NCBI RefSeq assembly: GCF_013041605.1
Contig: NZ_JABEQC010000013.1
Span: 59,771-123,770 of the forward strand
Origin: Vibrio plantisponsor
GTDB taxonomy: Bacteria; Pseudomonadota; Gammaproteobacteria; Enterobacterales; Vibrionaceae
DNA length: 64,000 nt
Direction: 5' to 3'
Shown: positions 1 through 9,381 of the stretch, one piece after another
How positions within the stretch are numbered: the stretch's first letter is position 1
How the letters are laid out: every line of letters begins with the position of its first letter
Program-made: the position numbers and the translations under genes
The notes under the pieces: model-generated
Database searches by the model: none
Told to the model about the DNA's origin: nothing
The model's input: the letters and a program-made list of their open reading frames with translations, nothing else

Positions 1-185
1 CGGTAGAAGCTTGTTGGAAATTCGTTCAACCTATTCTGGACTTCAAACAAGACCCGCAATCCCTATACGGATACGCCTGTGGTACTTGGGGTCCAAAAGA
101 ATCAGACGACCTTCTTATTAATGATGGAAGAGCATGGCGCTTCCCATGCAAAAACCTTACAGACACGGATTACTGTGAACTATGA
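1..185 (+). CDS. zwf: Glucose-6-phosphate dehydrogenase, C-terminal end (partial)
   Basis: The first 185 bases translate in frame 3 to the C-terminal 60 residues of glucose-6-phosphate 1-dehydrogenase, recognisable by YGYACGTWGP and the end DTDYCEL. The enzyme makes 6-phosphogluconolactone and NADPH in the cytoplasm. The 5' part lies outside the window. Its TGA overlaps the ATG of the next gene (ATGA), so the two are translationally coupled. The order zwf-pgl-gnd confirms the call. Confidence 0.9.
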   Translation, partial: VEACWKFVQPILDFKQDPQSLYGYACGTWGPKESDDLLINDGRAWRFPCKNLTDTDYCEL

Positions 186-898
186 TCAATTCAAAGATTT
201 TTCAAACAGCTGAGCAGGTTGTTGAATCACTAGCGAATGAAATGCAACGCTACAGTGAACAAGGCACGCCTGTGCATATTTCACTGTCTGGCGGTAGCAC
301 ACCAAAAATGCTGTTTAAGTTACTGGCGAGTGCACCTTATGCAAACGCTATTCAATGGCAAAACCTACATTTCTGGTGGGGTGATGAACGTTGTGTTGCG
401 CCTGATGATGCAGAAAGCAACTACGGCGAAGCAAACGCACTGCTATTTAGCCAAGTAAACCTTCCAGCAGAAAACATCCACCGTATTCGTGGTGAAGATG
501 AGCCACAAGCAGAAGCTGAGCGTTTCGCAAAAGAAATGGCTGACGTTATCCCGTGCGAAAATGGCACTCCTGTTTTCGATTGGATCCTGCTTGGTGTTGG
601 CGCTGATGGTCATACAGCATCACTGTTCCCTAACGTTACTAACTACGCAGATGAAAATCTGTCTGTAGTGGCAACGCATCCAGAATCTGGTCAACTTCGC
701 GTATCGAAAACAGCGAAAGTTTTGGAAGCAGCAAAACGTATTAGTTACCTCGTTCTTGGTGCAGGTAAAACCGAGATCGTTAATGAAATTCACACTACTC
801 CAGCCGCTGAACTTCCTTATCCAGCAGCAAAAATTCAGTCAAAGACTGGCGAAACAGAGTGGTATTTAGATTTAGACGCAGCAGCAAAGATTGCGTGA
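182..898 (+). CDS. pgl: 6-phosphogluconolactonase (DevB/SOL type)
   Basis: 238 residues, usual length for the DevB-type family. It hydrolyses 6-phosphogluconolactone to 6-phosphogluconate, the second step of the oxidative pentose phosphate pathway. The family signatures are visible: LSGGSTP near residue 36, WWGDERCV near residue 65, and LLGVGADGHTASLFP near residue 135. The ATG overlaps the zwf stop codon. The next gene starts 13 bases after its stop, so zwf-pgl-gnd form one operon. A second, unrelated lactonase of beta-propeller type is encoded at 23220-24275. Confidence 0.95.
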   Translation: MINSKIFQTAEQVVESLANEMQRYSEQGTPVHISLSGGSTPKMLFKLLASAPYANAIQWQNLHFWWGDERCVAPDDAESNYGEANALLFSQVNLPAENIHRIRGEDEPQAEAERFAKEMADVIPCENGTPVFDWILLGVGADGHTASLFPNVTNYADENLSVVATHPESGQLRVSKTAKVLEAAKRISYLVLGAGKTEIVNEIHTTPAAELPYPAAKIQSKTGETEWYLDLDAAAKIA

Positions 899-911
899 AG
901 GAGAGAAACAA

Positions 912-2360
912 ATGAAAGGTGATATCGGTGTAATCGGCCTGGCGGTTATGGGTCAAAACCTGATCCTAAACATGAACGACCACGGCTTCAAAGTGGTTGC
1001 TCACAACCGTACTGCGTCAAAAGTTGACGAGTTCCTAGAAGGTCCAGCGAAAGGCACTAACATCATTGGTGCGTACACTCTAGAAGAGCTAGTAGAGAAA
1101 CTAGAAACTCCTCGCAAAGTGATGCTTATGGTTCGCGCGGGTTCAGTAGTTGACGCATTCATCGATCAACTAGTACCACTTCTAGACAAAGGCGACATCA
1201 TTATTGATGGCGGTAACACTAACTACCCAGATACTAACCGTCGCGTTGCTGCGCTACGTGAAAAAGGTATCCACTTCATTGGGACTGGTGTTTCTGGCGG
1301 TGAAGAAGGTGCTCGTTTCGGACCTTCAATCATGCCTGGCGGCGCACCAGAAGCTTGGGAAGCGGTTAAGCCAATCTTCCAAGGTATCTCTGCAAAAACT
1401 GATGCTGGCGAGCCATGTTGTGACTGGGTTGGTAACGACGGTGCTGGTCACTTCGTTAAGATGGTACACAACGGTATCGAATACGGCGACATGCAGCTAA
1501 TCACTGAAGCTTACCAGTTCATGAAAGATGGTCTACGTATGTCTGCAGACGAGATGCAAGCTGTATTTGCTGATTGGGATAAGACTGAGCTAAACAGCTA
1601 CCTAGTTGAAATCACAGCTGACATCCTTGGCTACAAAGATGAAGACGGTGAGCCACTTGTTGAGAAAATCCTTGATACTGCTGGCCAAAAAGGTACAGGT
1701 AAATGGACAGGTATCAACGCGCTAGACCTAGGCATTCCTCTAACTCTAATCTCTGAGTCTGTATTCTCTCGTTGTCTATCTGCACTGAAAGACCAACGTG
1801 TTGAAGCTGAAAAACTGTTCGGTAAAGTGATTACTCCAGTTGAAGGCGACAAACAAGAGTGGGTTGATGCACTACGTCAAGCTCTGCTTGCTTCTAAGAT
1901 CATCTCTTACGCTCAAGGCTTCATGCTAATGCGCGAAGCATCAAACGAGAACGGCTGGGACCTAAACTACGGTAACGTAGCGCTAATGTGGCGTGGTGGT
2001 TGTATCATCCGCTCTGCATTCCTAGGCAATATCCGTGATGCATTCGAGAAGAACCCAGAACTTGCGTTCCTAGGCTCTGACGAGTACTTCAAGAACATTC
2101 TACAAAGCAGCCTAGTGGCATGGCGTAAAGTAGCTTCTAAATCTCTAGAAGCAGGTATCCCAATGCCATGTATGACTTCAGCTCTAACGTTCCTAGACGG
2201 TTACACTACGGCTCGTCTACCAGCGAACCTGCTACAAGCTCAACGTGACTACTTTGGTGCTCACACTTACGAGCGTACTGACCGTGCACGTGGTGAATTC
2301 TTCCACACTAACTGGACTGGTACAGGCGGCAACACTGCGTCTACTACTTACGACGTTTAA
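912..2360 (+). CDS. gnd: 6-phosphogluconate dehydrogenase, decarboxylating
   Basis: 482 residues, the normal length of bacterial Gnd. It oxidises and decarboxylates 6-phosphogluconate to ribulose 5-phosphate with NADP. Visible features are the N-terminal dinucleotide-binding motif GVIGLAVMGQNL, the catalytic region GTGVSGGEEGARFGPSIMPGG, KMVHNGIEYGDMQ with the active-site lysine, and the C-terminal tail HTNWTGTGG. I chose the ATG at 912 because AAGGAG lies about 8 bases upstream. An in-frame TTG at 891 would add seven residues that are not part of the family. A strong terminator follows. Confidence 0.96.
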   Translation: MKGDIGVIGLAVMGQNLILNMNDHGFKVVAHNRTASKVDEFLEGPAKGTNIIGAYTLEELVEKLETPRKVMLMVRAGSVVDAFIDQLVPLLDKGDIIIDGGNTNYPDTNRRVAALREKGIHFIGTGVSGGEEGARFGPSIMPGGAPEAWEAVKPIFQGISAKTDAGEPCCDWVGNDGAGHFVKMVHNGIEYGDMQLITEAYQFMKDGLRMSADEMQAVFADWDKTELNSYLVEITADILGYKDEDGEPLVEKILDTAGQKGTGKWTGINALDLGIPLTLISESVFSRCLSALKDQRVEAEKLFGKVITPVEGDKQEWVDALRQALLASKIISYAQGFMLMREASNENGWDLNYGNVALMWRGGCIIRSAFLGNIRDAFEKNPELAFLGSDEYFKNILQSSLVAWRKVASKSLEAGIPMPCMTSALTFLDGYTTARLPANLLQAQRDYFGAHTYERTDRARGEFFHTNWTGTGGNTASTTYDV

Positions 2361-2381
2361 TTGTTATAAGTGACCAAACTG

Positions 2382-2414
2382 AAAAGGGATGCTTGATGCA
2401 TCCCTTTTGTTTTA
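2382..2414 (+). terminator. Rho-independent terminator of zwf-pgl-gnd
   Basis: An 11-bp perfect stem, AAAAGGGATGC with GCATCCCTTTT, closes a 5-base loop and is followed by TGTTTT. It lies 21 bases after the gnd stop. The A-rich left arm may also let it serve the converging gene at 2427-2735. Confidence 0.85.
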
Positions 2415-2426
2415 TTGGCCAGAACT

Positions 2427-2735
2427 TTAGTGTTTGTGCTTTGCTGCCGGTACTAATATATACGTTTCTTTGTTGTGACCTTTCTTCTTGCCCGGGTGTT
2501 TTCCATGCACTGGATGATCATGGTAATGGCGCTCTTCCACCACTTTTACTACTTTCACTCTTTCGACCGTCTCGACTCTTCTAGTATTACAGTCGCCCGT
2601 TTTTATTGAGACATCTCTGTTTGCAACAGATACGCAGCCTAATTCTATGTCTACTTGTGAATCCGATGCCTGAGCGTGAGTTGTCATTGCTGCACTTAGC
2701 AGAAGTAATGGTGAAATTATCCCATATCGTTTCAT
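2427..2735 (-). CDS. Small secreted basic/histidine-rich protein of unknown function
   Basis: 102 residues. Residues 1-23 form a clear Sec signal peptide (MKRYG, then a hydrophobic run ending THAQA), so the product should be periplasmic or secreted. The mature part has two cysteines (GCVSV and GDCNT) that could form a disulfide. It then has a run of charged residues with many V, K and R, and a histidine-rich tail (HYHDHPVHGKH, AAKHKH) that could bind metal. I do not recognise the family. AAGGAACC precedes the ATG at a suitable distance. It converges on gnd and is monocistronic. Confidence 0.65.
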   Translation of the reverse strand: MKRYGIISPLLLLSAAMTTHAQASDSQVDIELGCVSVANRDVSIKTGDCNTRRVETVERVKVVKVVEERHYHDHPVHGKHPGKKKGHNKETYILVPAAKHKH

Positions 2736-2854
2736 ATTGGTTCCTTTTGAGCTGATTCGTCGCCAATTTAAACGTGTGTTAACAACTCACTCAATACGAT
2801 GCCGGCAACACTGACAATCATCTAACCTACCCTGAACATGGCATTGAAGAGCGA

Positions 2855-2883
2855 ATAAAAAAAGAGCACCAAACGGTGCTCTT
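2855..2883 (-). terminator. Rho-independent terminator of the first chemoreceptor gene
   Basis: On the minus strand AAGAGCACC and GGTGCTCTT form a 9-bp stem with a 4-base loop followed by a T run. It lies just after the stop codon of the gene at 2905-4647. Confidence 0.85.
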
Positions 2884-2904
2884 CATGACATTTGAAACAA
2901 ATGA

Positions 2905-4647
2905 TTAATGAACTTTAAACTGCCCAACCACCTGCGAAAGATCGCTAGATGTACCACCTAGCTCACAGCTGATGTTGTTAGTTTCCGCAGCACTATCATT
3001 AAGCTGACCAATCAATGCCTGAATCGCTGCCATATTGCGGCTGACTTCTTCAGTCACATGGCTTTGCTGCTCAGCAGACGTTGCCATCAGGGTGTTTAGA
3101 TCATTAATTTCAACGACTGAAGTCGTTACCGTGTTGAGTGACTCCATCACTTTATGTGTACTTTGCGATGTCGCTTCACAGCTCTTACGTGTGGTTTCCA
3201 TCTTGCTCACGACATTTTCAGAAGTTCTGTTGAGCTTAGACAGCATATCATTGATCTGCCCAGTACTCTGCTGCGTGCGAGCTGCTAGCGCTCGAACTTC
3301 ATCTGCTACTACTGCAAAACCACGACCTTGCTCACCTGCACGCGCAGCTTCAATTGCAGCATTCAATGCCAACAGGTTAGTTTGTTCAGCAATGTCGCCG
3401 ATCACTTGAAGTACAGTACCTATTTGTTTGGTGTCTTGGTTCATAGCACTGATGGTATTCGACATTTCAGCTACATCCGATTCCAGCGCCGTAACACTGC
3501 GAACAGCTTGATTTACTGTTTGTTTAGATTCATCTGCGTAAGTGTTCGTTAGTTCAGTCAGCTTGGCTGCGTCTGCCGCACTTTGCGCGATAGAGCCAGC
3601 CGTTGCGCTCATTTCATCGATCGCAGTAATAACTTGCTCTGTTTCAATAGTATGCGCGTTTAGCATCTGCATGTTTGATTCAGACTGGCTGCTTAAATGG
3701 TTAACCGCTGAATCAATTTTCTCTGATGAGTTTGAAACTTCGATAAACATACCCTGAAGCTGTTCGATGAAACGGTTAATCGATGTTGAAATCTGACCGA
3801 TTTCATCTTGCGAAGTTACACTTAGGCGTTGGGTTAGATCACCGTTTCCTTGAGAGAGATCTGCTACCAGTTCTTTTAGACGAAGCAAAGGTTTAAACGC
3901 AAAGTGCAGCATTGCAACACTTAAACCGATAATGATCACTGCACAAATTAATAGTGCCATAGTGATCTTCCAATTCAGGGCGTCGGTATTAGCTTGAATA
4001 TTATCGAGATCGATATAGCCATTCAGTTTCCATAACTGGCCGCCAATATCAAACTTACGCTCAACAGGAATCAAGTTTTCACCTGTCTTATCAGAGAAAA
4101 TCGTAATGTTGTTCTCCGAGATCAATTCCATATAGCTGCCAGAAAGAGAATAAGCTTCAAGAATCGGTTTCAAACCACTTAAGTTAAGAGTGAAGAAGTT
4201 CGATGACCCATCAAGATGTTTGATTGAAATATTTAGAGTTGGTTGACCATCGACAACAATAACCTCACTTACTGTTGGTTCAGCGGTAAGACTTTCTGAC
4301 AGAGTGATGTATTTTTGTGTTTCATCCTGCTCTAGCACTCTGCCAGTATCATCAAAGGCATAGCTACTCGCTAAACGAACAATATGAGAAAAACCTGCAG
4401 ACTCTTTGGTCGTCCCGATATCCATCATATTGAATTTAAGGCTTTTAGCGAGATTCAATTTGCCCTGTAACTCACCCTGCAGCGTTTTATTTACCAGCTC
4501 TATATTATGCTCAATTCTGGCAGTATCTGACTGATAGATGTATGTGCTGATAAAGTGGTTAACACTGAGATATGATACAAAAATGGTGATTGCAATGATG
4601 GCAACAATTAGCGATATAATCTTGTTCTTAAAGGAAAAACTCTTCAT
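2905..4647 (-). CDS. Methyl-accepting chemotaxis protein (paralogue 1)
   Basis: 580 residues with standard transmembrane chemoreceptor architecture: TM1 at about 10-32, a periplasmic sensor region at about 33-225, TM2 at about 226-250, a HAMP domain, and a cytoplasmic signalling coiled coil. The coil contains the highly conserved hairpin tip EQTNLLALNAAIEAARAGEQ. It should relay ligand binding to CheA/CheW at the cell pole. There is no C-terminal CheR/CheB-docking pentapeptide. The downstream neighbour at 5090-6832 has a near-identical cytoplasmic half but a clearly divergent sensor half, which suggests a tandem duplication followed by change of ligand specificity. The ligand is not predictable from sequence. 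Confidence 0.93.
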   Translation of the reverse strand: MKSFSFKNKIISLIVAIIAITIFVSYLSVNHFISTYIYQSDTARIEHNIELVNKTLQGELQGKLNLAKSLKFNMMDIGTTKESAGFSHIVRLASSYAFDDTGRVLEQDETQKYITLSESLTAEPTVSEVIVVDGQPTLNISIKHLDGSSNFFTLNLSGLKPILEAYSLSGSYMELISENNITIFSDKTGENLIPVERKFDIGGQLWKLNGYIDLDNIQANTDALNWKITMALLICAVIIIGLSVAMLHFAFKPLLRLKELVADLSQGNGDLTQRLSVTSQDEIGQISTSINRFIEQLQGMFIEVSNSSEKIDSAVNHLSSQSESNMQMLNAHTIETEQVITAIDEMSATAGSIAQSAADAAKLTELTNTYADESKQTVNQAVRSVTALESDVAEMSNTISAMNQDTKQIGTVLQVIGDIAEQTNLLALNAAIEAARAGEQGRGFAVVADEVRALAARTQQSTGQINDMLSKLNRTSENVVSKMETTRKSCEATSQSTHKVMESLNTVTTSVVEINDLNTLMATSAEQQSHVTEEVSRNMAAIQALIGQLNDSAAETNNISCELGGTSSDLSQVVGQFKVH

Positions 4648-5033
4648 AAGTCTTCGCGTCCTTCACAAAGTTCTTAGCCTACTGATCCCGATAAAACAGT
4701 GAGCTGATGGTGAATAGAGTAATTATTATTATGCGGGGTGATCAGTTAACTGCTTGTTGACTACGCTTGATATAAACTCACTATCAAACTGACTTTCTAC
4801 TCTTCGTCACAACAGCTGAAAGTGCGAGTTTTCCTACAACTAACTAAGCCTCATTTATTAGTGTCGGCTCATTCTATCCAAACTTAATATGAAACAATGA
4901 GTCTTAGTTCAAAATTGAGACAATATCGTTCGGTAAATGAGAACTCTGCCATATTTTTTTAAATTTTAAGGCCAATTTATCTGATACGTCGTTTCATTTT
5001 AATGAAGGCATTTTTCAACGTTACGGTTTCCAC
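4648..5033. other. Intergenic region between the two chemoreceptor genes
   Basis: About 390 bases, AT-rich, holding the upstream region of the gene at 2905-4647. I see no open reading frame with coding character and no convincing operator. The duplication of the flanking receptor genes does not extend into this spacer. Confidence 0.5.
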
Positions 5034-5065
5034 AAAAAAAGGAGCACCATTTAGTGCTCCTTTTT
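5034..5065 (-). terminator. Rho-independent terminator of the second chemoreceptor gene
   Basis: On the minus strand GGAGCAC pairs with GTGCTCC around a 6-base loop, flanked by A and T runs (AAAAA/TTTTT). It resembles the terminator at 2855-2883 in its GAGCAC core, as expected for a duplicated gene plus terminator unit. Confidence 0.85.
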
Positions 5066-5089
5066 CAGTCATCTTGTGAAAGGCTATTT

Positions 5090-6832
5090 TTAGTTAACTT
5101 TGAACTGAGTAACGACGTCAGACAGATCCGTCGATGTGCCTCTCAGTTCCTGACTAATCGTGTTTGTTTGTGAAGCGCTATTATTAAGCTCGCCGATTAA
5201 CTCCTGAATCGTTGCCATATTGCGACTGACTTCTTCAGTCACATGACTTTGCTGCTCAGCAGACGTTGCCATTAGCGTGTTCAAGTCGTTAATTTCTACT
5301 ACCGATGTGGTAACTGTATTTAATGACTCCATCACCTTATGAGTGCTTTGCGATGTCGCTTCACAGCTCCTGCGCGTGGTTTCCATCTTGCTCACAACAT
5401 TTTCAGAGGTGTTATTGAGCTTAGAAAGCATCTCGTTGATTTGCGCTGTACTTTGTTGAGTACGAGCTGCCAATGCTCGAACTTCGTCAGCTACCACTGC
5501 AAAACCGCGACCTTGTTCACCTGCACGCGCAGCTTCAATCGCAGCATTCAATGCCAGCAGGTTAGTCTGTTCAGCGATATCACCAATCACCTGCAGTACC
5601 GAGCCAATTTGTTTGGTGTCCTGATTCATCGCGCTGATGGTATTCGCCATTTCTGCCACATCCGCTTCCAATGCTGTCACGCTTTGCACTGCTTGGTTTA
5701 CGGTTTGTTTAGACTCGTCTGCGTAAGCGTTGGTCAACTCAGTAAGCTTGGCTGCGTCTGCGGCACTCTGTGCAATTGAATTGGCGGTTGCGCTCATTTC
5801 GTCTATCGCAGTGATCACCTGCTCTGTCTCAATGGTATGTGCATTTAACATCTGCATATTTGATTGAGACTGATTGCTAAGATGGCTCACCGCAGTATCG
5901 ATTTTGGATGATGAGCTGGAGACTTCAATAAACATCCCCTGAAGCTGTTCTATAAAGCGGTTAATAGACGTTGATATCTCGCCGATTTCATCTTTCGATG
6001 TAACACTTAAGCGTTGAGTTAAATCACCATTACCCTGCGAAAGATCCGCAACCAGTTCTTTTAAACGCAGTAGAGGTTTGAAGGCAAAATTCAGCATTGG
6101 CACGCTCAGACAGATAATAATTGCAGCCGAGATCAACAACGCTAGAGTAATGTCCCAGTTGAGACTGTCTGTATTGGTCTGGATATTATCTAGATCGATA
6201 TAGCCATTCAACGACCAATTTTGACCATCAATTGTGAACTGTTTTGAAACTGGAATAACGTTGTCACTGGATTTATCGGAGAAAATGGTAATTTGGTTTG
6301 CCGATATAAGTTCCATATAGCTGCCCGGCAATGAATAGGCTTCGATAATGTCTTTCAGGTTGCTAATGTCGAGAGTAAAGAAGTTTGCCGAACCATCGTA
6401 TTTTTTGAGTGAGATACGAACCGTTGGCTTTCCATCCACCATTTCCACACTGCTCATAGTCGGTTCTTCCGTTAACTGTTCAGCCAACTTCAGGTATGTT
6501 TCCGTCTGCTCATCATCAAGCGAGTTAGCAGTATCATCGAAAGCATAGCCATTCGTTACTAACACAATGCTCGCAAAGCCTGTCGACTCTTTGGTGTCTG
6601 CGATATCCATCATGCTGAAATTGAGACTTTTCGTCAGTGTTAACTTTTCTTGCAGTGCTCGCTCTAGCTGCGCAGTAACCAAATCAATATTGTGTTTGAT
6701 TCTTGCCGTGTCTGACTCATAGATATAACCACTGATAAAGTGGTTCACACTCATATATGACACAAAAATGGTCACAGTAATAATGCTAGCAATCAGCGCT
6801 ATAATTTTGTTCTTAAAAGAAAAGTTTTTCAT
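5090..6832 (-). CDS. Methyl-accepting chemotaxis protein (paralogue 2)
   Basis: 580 residues, the same length and layout as the gene at 2905-4647: TM1, periplasmic sensor region, TM2, HAMP, signalling domain with the hairpin EQTNLLALNAAIEAARAGEQ. Over the HAMP and signalling part the two proteins differ at few positions. Between residues 35 and 225 they differ often, while both keep blocks such as AYSLxGSYMELIS and NGYIDLDNIQ. Each gene has its own terminator and upstream region, so they are separately transcribed. The ligand is unknown. There is no CheR-docking tail. Confidence 0.93.
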   Translation of the reverse strand: MKNFSFKNKIIALIASIITVTIFVSYMSVNHFISGYIYESDTARIKHNIDLVTAQLERALQEKLTLTKSLNFSMMDIADTKESTGFASIVLVTNGYAFDDTANSLDDEQTETYLKLAEQLTEEPTMSSVEMVDGKPTVRISLKKYDGSANFFTLDISNLKDIIEAYSLPGSYMELISANQITIFSDKSSDNVIPVSKQFTIDGQNWSLNGYIDLDNIQTNTDSLNWDITLALLISAAIIICLSVPMLNFAFKPLLRLKELVADLSQGNGDLTQRLSVTSKDEIGEISTSINRFIEQLQGMFIEVSSSSSKIDTAVSHLSNQSQSNMQMLNAHTIETEQVITAIDEMSATANSIAQSAADAAKLTELTNAYADESKQTVNQAVQSVTALEADVAEMANTISAMNQDTKQIGSVLQVIGDIAEQTNLLALNAAIEAARAGEQGRGFAVVADEVRALAARTQQSTAQINEMLSKLNNTSENVVSKMETTRRSCEATSQSTHKVMESLNTVTTSVVEINDLNTLMATSAEQQSHVTEEVSRNMATIQELIGELNNSASQTNTISQELRGTSTDLSDVVTQFKVN

Positions 6833-7042
6833 GTATATCTGTATCCCTACTACAAAATGACTAGCATTGTTTTAAATAATCAATGGATTAGGATTTATAT
6901 GCGCTAGACAAAATTTACTTGTTGTTACATTTGCCCGCCGATTGTAACACCAATTGAGAATATTAATTAATAATGTTCTCAACTCATTAGCTTGGTGAAT
7001 ATCACTTTTTTGATGCCACCCATCAGTAAACCAGCTGAAGGC

Positions 7043-7888
7043 TTAACGTTTGGCCGCATGGAGGTCGCTGGCTAAACTTCGCCATTCATAGACAGTCTCT
7101 TTGAAGTGTTCAATCTGTTTGGGAGTAGAGAGATGGACAATACTGAGTATGTATTCGTTTGATGTCTGCTCGTTGTAATTAAGCTTTGCCTTGAACACAG
7201 AGCTATAGGACTCCTCTTGTGAAAAGAGAAGTTTTTGCAATCGCTGATTGAATTCAGCTTGGTTATGGCGTTGATTCAACAGTGCTTGGATCTCGTTTCG
7301 TTGTACTTTTTGAAACGCTATCCAGTCGTAGGTTGTTATTTGTAAAGCGTTCGCCCATTGTCCTGCCAATTGTTCTTGGTCTGCAGTTAGAGAACCTAAC
7401 CATTGTTCCATACGATCAATAATTCGTTCTTCATACTTGGCTCTGGTTTCACTTTCGTTCAAATCCGCATACTTATCGGCGTATTTTTGATGCCGTTTTT
7501 CTAAACCACGCATAAATTCATCCACCTGTTTGTCTGACAAAGCGGTGGTTATTGGAAAAATACTCGGAAAGATTTGCGTCACTAAACTCTGGTAATGCTC
7601 ATAAATCCAATCTCTGTGCTGTTGAAGCTGATCAAGTGTGAGAGTTTTAGGATTGAGTTCAAGCAGTTGATCAAACTGCACAATATAGTTGCTTAGCTCT
7701 TCAGTTTGATGCCATTGGCTGAGCGCATCAATTTGCGTTTTCACCAAACTTTCCTGCTGATCTGTCAAAGTCACATAATCATCTAGGTACTCAAGAATAA
7801 ACCAGTCCATATTATGGTAAACAAACTTGGTACTGCACCCTGCAAGGAGTAGTACCGACATCAACAGCAGCGTTATTCTTTTCTTCAT
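7043..7888 (-). CDS. DUF6279-type lipoprotein
   Basis: 281 residues from the ATG at 7888. Longer in-frame alternatives add an implausible N-terminus. The first 20 residues are a lipoprotein signal ending in the lipobox LLAGC (Cys at about residue 18), so it should be a lipid-anchored envelope protein. The following FVYHNMDWFILEYLDDYVTL and the alpha-helical, glutamine-rich remainder match what I recall of the DUF6279 lipoprotein family of gammaproteobacteria. The function of the family is unknown to me. It is monocistronic, with about 150 bases between it and the upstream end of the chemoreceptor gene at 5090-6832. Confidence 0.7.
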   Translation of the reverse strand: MKKRITLLLMSVLLLAGCSTKFVYHNMDWFILEYLDDYVTLTDQQESLVKTQIDALSQWHQTEELSNYIVQFDQLLELNPKTLTLDQLQQHRDWIYEHYQSLVTQIFPSIFPITTALSDKQVDEFMRGLEKRHQKYADKYADLNESETRAKYEERIIDRMEQWLGSLTADQEQLAGQWANALQITTYDWIAFQKVQRNEIQALLNQRHNQAEFNQRLQKLLFSQEESYSSVFKAKLNYNEQTSNEYILSIVHLSTPKQIEHFKETVYEWRSLASDLHAAKR

Positions 7889-8126
7889 AACCACGTCCCT
7901 AGTCGTCCTTTCTGCCGCCAAGTCACCTTTAAAAACATCACTTCTAAAACATAGCTGTTCTAACACCAGATGCGAAGATGAACATAGCTATATAGCCTTT
8001 TCTAGTTGAATAACTAAACATTCAGGTATGCGTATGAGAAACACAACATTGAACGTAATCAACTGATTTTTAAACTTGCATACGCAATGAGTCAATTATT
8101 GCGACAACTCTTTTTCTAAAATTAAA

Positions 8127-8141
8127 TGATAATAGTTTGCA
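8127..8141. promoter_or_regulatory. Possible Fur box upstream of the binding-protein gene
   Basis: TGATAATAGTTTGCA matches 11 of 14 defined positions of the 7-1-7 Fur consensus (TGATAAT-N-ATTATCA), with a perfect left half. It lies 99 bases before the ATG at 8240. A second perfect TGATAAT half-site lies before the permease gene. This is suggestive only; the right half is weak. The rest of 7889-8239 shows no other feature. Confidence 0.35.
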
Positions 8142-8239
8142 TATGCATTTTCTTTGACAATATAATCATGCCCTTCGCAGTGTATGCGAATTCGTTTCAT
8201 CACTATCTTTTCAACAAGGACAAAAGTAGGTTCCAATAA

Positions 8240-9319
8240 ATGATTCAGAAACTGATTAGCCTTTCTACTTTGCTGTTTGCTTCTTACAGCTTTGCACAAA
8301 CGACAACTATTACGGACGTGCTTGATCGTGAAGTTACTTTCGATGCGCCTGCAAAACGCGTTGTCGTCGGCTTCTATCCAGAAGATTACATGGCAATTGG
8401 TACGGAAGCTGCGTATGACAACGTTGTAGGTATGTCTAAATACATTTGGCAAGCGCGCTCAGCAAACTGGGAAATGAACGTTAAGCATCGCCCTTCTCTA
8501 GACGAGATTGCCGCTATTGGCCGCGTTGATACCAACACTTTCTCTGTAGAAAAAGTCATCAGCCTTAATCCGGATCTCATCATGCTGGCTGACTGGCAAT
8601 ATAAAGCCTTGGGTAGTGATATCCAACGCCTTGAAGGCGCGGGTATTCCCATTGTAGTGGTGGATTACAACGCTCAAACTTTAGAACGTCACATTAAAAG
8701 TACCGAGCTAATCGGTGTGATCACAGGTCAAGAAGAACGTGCAGCGAAAATCGCTAAAGAGTACAAGCAGAACATCGAAATGATCACTGCGCGTTTAGAA
8801 AAAGCGAACCTTCCAAAGCCAAAAGTTTACACTGAATTCGGCGCTTCAGGCGTAAACGAAATCGGCTACACCTTCGGTAAAAACATGTGGGGTGCTATCT
8901 CTACTGTAGCCGGTGGCGACAACATTTCTGCACCTTATGTTGAATGGTGGGGCAAACTAAACCCTGAGCAAATCATTGCAGCAAACCCAGATGTGATCGT
9001 TATGACTGGCTATGAAAATGGCGGCAGCGATGCAATGGTAATGGGCCAAGGTGTAGAAGAGTCGGTAGCGAAAGAACGTTTAGAAGGATTCAAAAAGCGT
9101 ACGGGCTGGTCTTCAATTTCAGCAGTTAAAAACAACCGTATGTACGCAGCTTACCACGGTGCATGTCGTACCATTCTTGATGGTGCAATGATTCAGTTCT
9201 ACGCAAAAGCAATGTACCCAGAAGTATTTGCAGACTTGAACCCAAATCAAGCATACCTAGACTTCTACAAAAACTACCTACCAGTAATACCTGAAGGTAC
9301 GTTTGTTACTGAGCTGTAA
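8240..9319 (+). CDS. Periplasmic substrate-binding protein, siderophore/cobalamin (FecB/BtuF-like) ABC importer
   Basis: 359 residues. A Sec signal peptide occupies residues 1-19 (ending SYSFAQ). The rest fits the class III periplasmic binding protein fold: DRxVTFDAPAKRVVV at the start, ISLNPDLIMLAD in the first lobe, the long linker helix in the middle, NPDVIVMTG in the second lobe, then AVKNNRMYAAY. Such proteins bind Fe(III)-siderophores, haem or cobalamin and deliver them to FecCD-type permeases. The only such permease and ATPase in view are at 19942-21787, on the opposite strand beyond the microcin island, so these are the likely partners. A terminator follows. Confidence 0.85.
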   Translation: MIQKLISLSTLLFASYSFAQTTTITDVLDREVTFDAPAKRVVVGFYPEDYMAIGTEAAYDNVVGMSKYIWQARSANWEMNVKHRPSLDEIAAIGRVDTNTFSVEKVISLNPDLIMLADWQYKALGSDIQRLEGAGIPIVVVDYNAQTLERHIKSTELIGVITGQEERAAKIAKEYKQNIEMITARLEKANLPKPKVYTEFGASGVNEIGYTFGKNMWGAISTVAGGDNISAPYVEWWGKLNPEQIIAANPDVIVMTGYENGGSDAMVMGQGVEESVAKERLEGFKKRTGWSSISAVKNNRMYAAYHGACRTILDGAMIQFYAKAMYPEVFADLNPNQAYLDFYKNYLPVIPEGTFVTEL

Positions 9320-9335
9320 TAGAAGGCAGAGATTA

Positions 9336-9364
9336 AAAAGCCAGTACCTCACGTACTGGCTTTT
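9336..9364 (+). terminator. Rho-independent terminator of the binding-protein gene
   Basis: AAAAGCCAGTAC and GTACTGGCTTTT form a 12-bp perfect stem around CTCAC, 16 bases after the stop codon. It also marks the left edge of the AT-rich island. Confidence 0.9.
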
Positions 9365-9381
9365 ACTGTTAATTAGTAACG

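Noticed and set aside
2905..6832. Assembly duplication of the chemoreceptor gene
   Set aside because: The sensor halves, the spacers and the terminators differ, so these are true paralogues.
8096..8452. 118-codon minus-strand frame before and inside the binding-protein gene
   Set aside because: It overlaps the signal peptide and start of a well-supported plus-strand gene, has no ribosome-binding site and no recognisable protein features.
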